Position numbers and translations under genes: made by a program. Of a stretch of 45,883 bases of DNA, positions 43,591-45,883 are shown piece after piece. How positions within the stretch are numbered: the stretch's first letter is position 1; each line of letters starts with the position of its first letter. Under the pieces are notes generated by a model, which saw nothing but the letters and a program-made list of their open reading frames with translations, did no database searches and had not been told where the DNA came from. Source of the stretch: GCA-2746795 sp964643965 (GTDB lineage: Bacteria > Chloroflexota > Anaerolineae > Promineifilales > Promineifilaceae); assembly GCA_964643965.1 (NCBI GenBank), contig CAZXVH010000029.1, forward strand, positions 1-45,883, in the 5' to 3' direction.

Positions 43591-43821
43591 GCTAACCCCA
43601 TTAGAATAGTGTTAAAAAAGGCCGAATGTTGATTCTATTCCAGGGTGGTTGATCTGTCAAATACGGTTAAGACGAATTTAAGGAAGGCGCTGTCGGCGCC
43701 ACTAATTTGTTGGAGTTGTCGTTTCATTTTCTCGGGTCATTTTGGCTGTTTTGTTTTCAGCATTATCGAATGCCGCATTCAATTGGCTGATACGGGCTTT
43801 GAACCACCAGATTCAACCCGC

Positions 43822-44914
43822 CTAAACCGACTCGCCTACATGCTGCCTTAAATACGCCTCCATAAACTCATCTAAACGGCCGTCTATGACCGCCTGTGTA
43901 TTGCCCGTTTCATAATTGGTGCGATGGTCTTTGACCATTTTGTAGGGATGCAGCACATAGGAGCGGATCTGGCTGCCCCAGCCGGCGTCCACATCCTCCC
44001 CCTTGAGGACCGACATTTCTGCTTCTTGCTTGCGCCGCTCCAGGTCAAACAACTGCGATTTGAGGATATTCATGGCGACGTGCATATTTTGGGTCAGGGA
44101 ACGCTGATTTTGGCAGCTTACCACGATGCCGGTGGGATAATGGGTCAGGCGAACGGCCGTTTCATTCTTCTGCACATGTTGACCACCAGCCCCACTGGCC
44201 TTAAACCGGTCGATGCGCAAATCGTTCTCATCAATTTCGATCTCAATATCCTCAGCCACATCCGGCCACACCTCCACTTTAGCAAAAGAGGTATGGCGTC
44301 GTTTCGAGGAATCATACGGAGAAATGCGTACCAGCCGGTGAACGCCGCGCTCCGATTTGAGATAGCCGTAGGCATATTCGCCTTCTATCGACATCATACA
44401 GCTTTTTAAGCCTGCTTCATCCCCGGAACTATAATCAATGATCGTCACCCGGAAATCATGCGCTTCCGCCCACCGAATAAACATACGCTGAAGCATCTCC
44501 GCCCAATCCTGGGCCTCTGTGCCGCCAGCGCCGGCATGTATGGCTAAAATGGCATCCTCTTCATCATATTTGTCTGAGAACAGCGCCTGGAACTCCAACC
44601 GGGCCACCCTTGCTGTCAGCCGTTCATATTCCTGGGTAATTTCCGGGATTAAATCCTCGTCTCCCAACTCTGCCAGTTCTAAAATATCGGCCAGGTTCTT
44701 GCTAACCGTCTGCCATACCGTCACTTCATCACGCAGCTTGGTCAGTTCCCGCATCGTTTCTTGGGCCGCTTCCGAATCATGCCAAAAATCCGGGGCGGCC
44801 GCAATCTGTTCTAACTGGTTAACCTTGTCAATTTTGGCGGCTACGTCAAAGCCGCCTCCGTAAATTGTTGACGGTTTCCTGCAATTCTTGTAGTTCGGTG
44901 ATATAAAGTTCCAT
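43822..44914 (-). CDS. prfB: peptide chain release factor 2, with programmed +1 frameshift
   Basis: RF2 ends translation at UGA and UAA. The zero frame starts at the ATG at 44914 (GGAGG at 44925-44929) and reads 22 codons, MELYITELQELQETVNNLRRRL, then UGA at 44848-44846. The site is GGAGG-cgg-CTT-TGA-C, the classic RF2 slip sequence: an internal Shine-Dalgarno 3 nt before CTT and a UGA followed by C. After a +1 shift translation continues DVAAKIDKVNQLEQ to the stop at 43822. Downstream features are GGQ in SGAGGQHVQK and the codon-recognition tripeptide, here SPY in RISPYDSSKRRHTSFA where SPF is usual. A continuous ORF from 44931 in the shifted frame is not the true start. It lies 20 nt after ftsY. 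Confidence 0.96.
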
Positions 44915-44934
44915 TGATAAAAATCCTCCAAAGA

Positions 44935-45846
44935 TTAAGATTCAGCCGCAAACAAACCCTCAATAAATTGATCCGGGTCAAAGGGAGCCAGGTCTTCAAT
45001 GGATTCGCCCGTGCCAATGAAACGCACCGGCAAACCCAATTCCCGATAAATGGCAAAGACCATGCCGCCCTTTGCCGTGCCATCCAATTTGGTCAAGATC
45101 ACACCGGTGACGTTGACGGATTCTTTGAACTGTTGCGCCTGCACCAGGGCATTTTGACCGGTAGGGGCATCCAACACCAGCAGCACCTCGTGCGGCGCGG
45201 CATGGACGCTTTTACGGCAGACGCCGTAGATCTTTTCCAGTTCTTTCATCAGATTAAACTTGGTATGCAAACGGCCGGCCGTATCCACAAACAACATGTT
45301 ATACCCACGCGCCCGGGTGGCGCGAATGGCGTCATAAGCCACCGCCGCCGGATCGCTGCCCGGCTGTCCGGCAATAACTGGCACGTCTGCCCGGTCGCCC
45401 CACACTTTCAACTGGTCGATGGCGGCGGCGCGGAAGGTATCTGCAGCGGCGATCATCACTTTCTTGCCCTGCCGCTGGTAACGCAGCGCCAATTTACCGA
45501 TGGTCGTCGTCTTGCCAGAGCCATTAACGCCCACAATCATGACCACCGTCAACTGGCGCGGTTCGTCCATGGCCAGCGGCGTATTGTCTACCAGGATGGC
45601 GTGCATTTCTGCTTTGAGCGCGTTTACTAATTGATCTGCCCGGAAAAGACCCTCGTTTTCCACCCGTTCCCGCATCCCGGAAACTAAATCGATGGTGGTG
45701 GGTACGCCCACATCCGCTTGCACCAGCAGCGCTTCCAGGTCTTCCCAGGTTTCTTCGGTAATTTCGCCCATCCCCAAAACATTGACTATCTGCCCGAAGA
45801 CAGATTGGCGGGTGCGGCTTAAAGATTCACGAATGCTTTTAAACAA
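44935..45846 (-). CDS. ftsY: signal recognition particle receptor FtsY
   Basis: This SRP-type GTPase docks the SRP-ribosome complex at the membrane. It has 303 residues, short for the family because the acidic A domain is almost absent. The N domain (about 1-90) has ETWEDLEALLVQADVG. The G domain has GVNGSGKTTTIGKLA (G1), DTFRAAAIDQL, VDTAGRLHTK (G3), TKLDGTAKGG (G4) and FIGTGESIEDLAPF (G5). LVLDAPTGQNAL has Pro where Thr or Ser is usual. It is the first gene in the ftsY-prfB pair; the window ends 37 nt upstream, so its promoter is not fully visible. Confidence 0.96.
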   Translation of the reverse strand: MFKSIRESLSRTRQSVFGQIVNVLGMGEITEETWEDLEALLVQADVGVPTTIDLVSGMRERVENEGLFRADQLVNALKAEMHAILVDNTPLAMDEPRQLTVVMIVGVNGSGKTTTIGKLALRYQRQGKKVMIAAADTFRAAAIDQLKVWGDRADVPVIAGQPGSDPAAVAYDAIRATRARGYNMLFVDTAGRLHTKFNLMKELEKIYGVCRKSVHAAPHEVLLVLDAPTGQNALVQAQQFKESVNVTGVILTKLDGTAKGGMVFAIYRELGLPVRFIGTGESIEDLAPFDPDQFIEGLFAAES

Positions 45847-45883
45847 AATTTCCTCGCTTGGTTATGTTACCGTTCTTTGTAAC

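Larger units (their letters stand above)
43394..43821. other. 428-nt spacer with the rpoC promoter and leader
   Basis: It lies between prfB and rpoC, both on the minus strand. It holds a promoter (43563-43590) and a hairpin (43492-43521). I see no small gene. The plus-strand ORF at 43645-43851 has no coding look and overlaps the prfB end. Confidence 0.7.
756..44161. repeat. highly iterated palindrome ACGGCCGT (AACGGCCGTT), about 70 copies across the window
   Basis: By hand count about 70 copies of ACGGCCGT lie between these coordinates, often as the 10-mer AACGGCCGTT (for example 1872-1881, 2130-2139, 2256-2265, 7566-7575, 7586-7595, 18551-18560, 44152-44161). About 0.7 copies would be expected at equal base frequencies. 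Copies fall in spacers and in all three codon phases, where they read as Thr-Ala-Val, Asn-Gly-Arg or Arg-Pro. The rpoC gene (4.4 kb) has only one full copy. This resembles HIP1 of cyanobacteria in behaviour, not in sequence. Confidence 0.93.

Noticed and set aside
756..44161. ACGGCCGT as the operator of one transcription factor
   Set aside because: Most copies lie inside coding sequence in all phases and at far too high a density for a specific operator.
44914..44931. prfB start at 44931 in the shifted frame
   Set aside because: The ATG at 44914 has GGAGG at the right distance and leads into the standard RF2 frameshift site.
44914..45630. Plus-strand ORF (238 aa) over ftsY
   Set aside because: It is antisense to a certain FtsY gene and carries no coding evidence of its own.
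1..45883. tRNA or rRNA genes
   Set aside because: I looked for cloverleaf-like segments ending in CCA-type stems and for rRNA motifs and found none by eye; a covariance search would settle it.

Overview
The window is about 46 kb of chromosome from what looks like an uncultured Chloroflexota (Anaerolineae-like) bacterium. The lineage is inferred from gene content: a Ser/Thr kinase with an NBR1-like extracellular domain, a T-box in front of serS, a TPP riboswitch, a coiled-coil insertion in RpoC, and many large sensor kinases. An exact 100-N gap shows that this is a scaffolded draft assembly. Protein functions come from motifs read by eye; no database search was run.

Layout. 1-3.1 kb: a nucleotidyltransferase pair and an orphan sensor kinase. 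3.1-5.0 kb: serS (-) behind a promoter and T-box leader. 5.0-7.3 kb (-): ROK sugar kinase, DUF123/GIY-YIG-like protein and a HigBA toxin-antitoxin pair. 7.6-14.3 kb (+): a large membrane/beta-propeller/phospholipase D protein, a Tat-exported metallophosphoesterase, rlmN, and an Rpn/YhgA-type PD-(D/E)XK protein broken by the gap. 14.4-16.5 kb: Ser/Thr kinase. 16.5-18.5 kb (-): TPP riboswitch, thiamine pyrophosphokinase and a ThiB-like lipoprotein. 18.6-24.7 kb: dual-specificity phosphatase, an OmpR-type two-component pair, a PlsC-type acyltransferase and a GAF/PAS histidine kinase. 25.1-26.5 kb: M28 peptidase. 26.5-32.1 kb (-): a two-gene signalling-ATPase locus, the most unusual part. 32.3-36.5 kb (-): surface polysaccharide operon (UDP-glucuronate decarboxylase-like, O-antigen ligase-like, GtrA, GT4). 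36.7-38.9 kb (+): isoprenoid pair (type 2 IPP isomerase, polyprenyl synthase). 39.0-45.8 kb (-): ftsY, prfB with a programmed +1 frameshift, and rpoC behind its own promoter with no adjacent rpoB.

Two signals stand out. First, the palindrome ACGGCCGT (usually AACGGCCGTT) occurs about 70 times by hand count, where about 0.7 would be expected at equal base frequencies. It lies in all reading frames and in spacers, and behaves like the cyanobacterial HIP1 element. Second, the 26.5-32.1 kb locus encodes a roughly 1,390-residue fusion (pseudo-receiver, kinase-like, Nudix, Ig-like, STAND/AAA ATPase) beside a second ATPase ending in a small helical domain like the effector-associated domains of bacterial conflict systems.

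Smaller themes are palindromic repeats that have entered coding sequence (rlmN, the ROK kinase C-terminus), promoters whose -10 box lies 6-11 nt from the start codon (probably leaderless mRNAs), and 7- and 8-nt tandem repeats in spacers.
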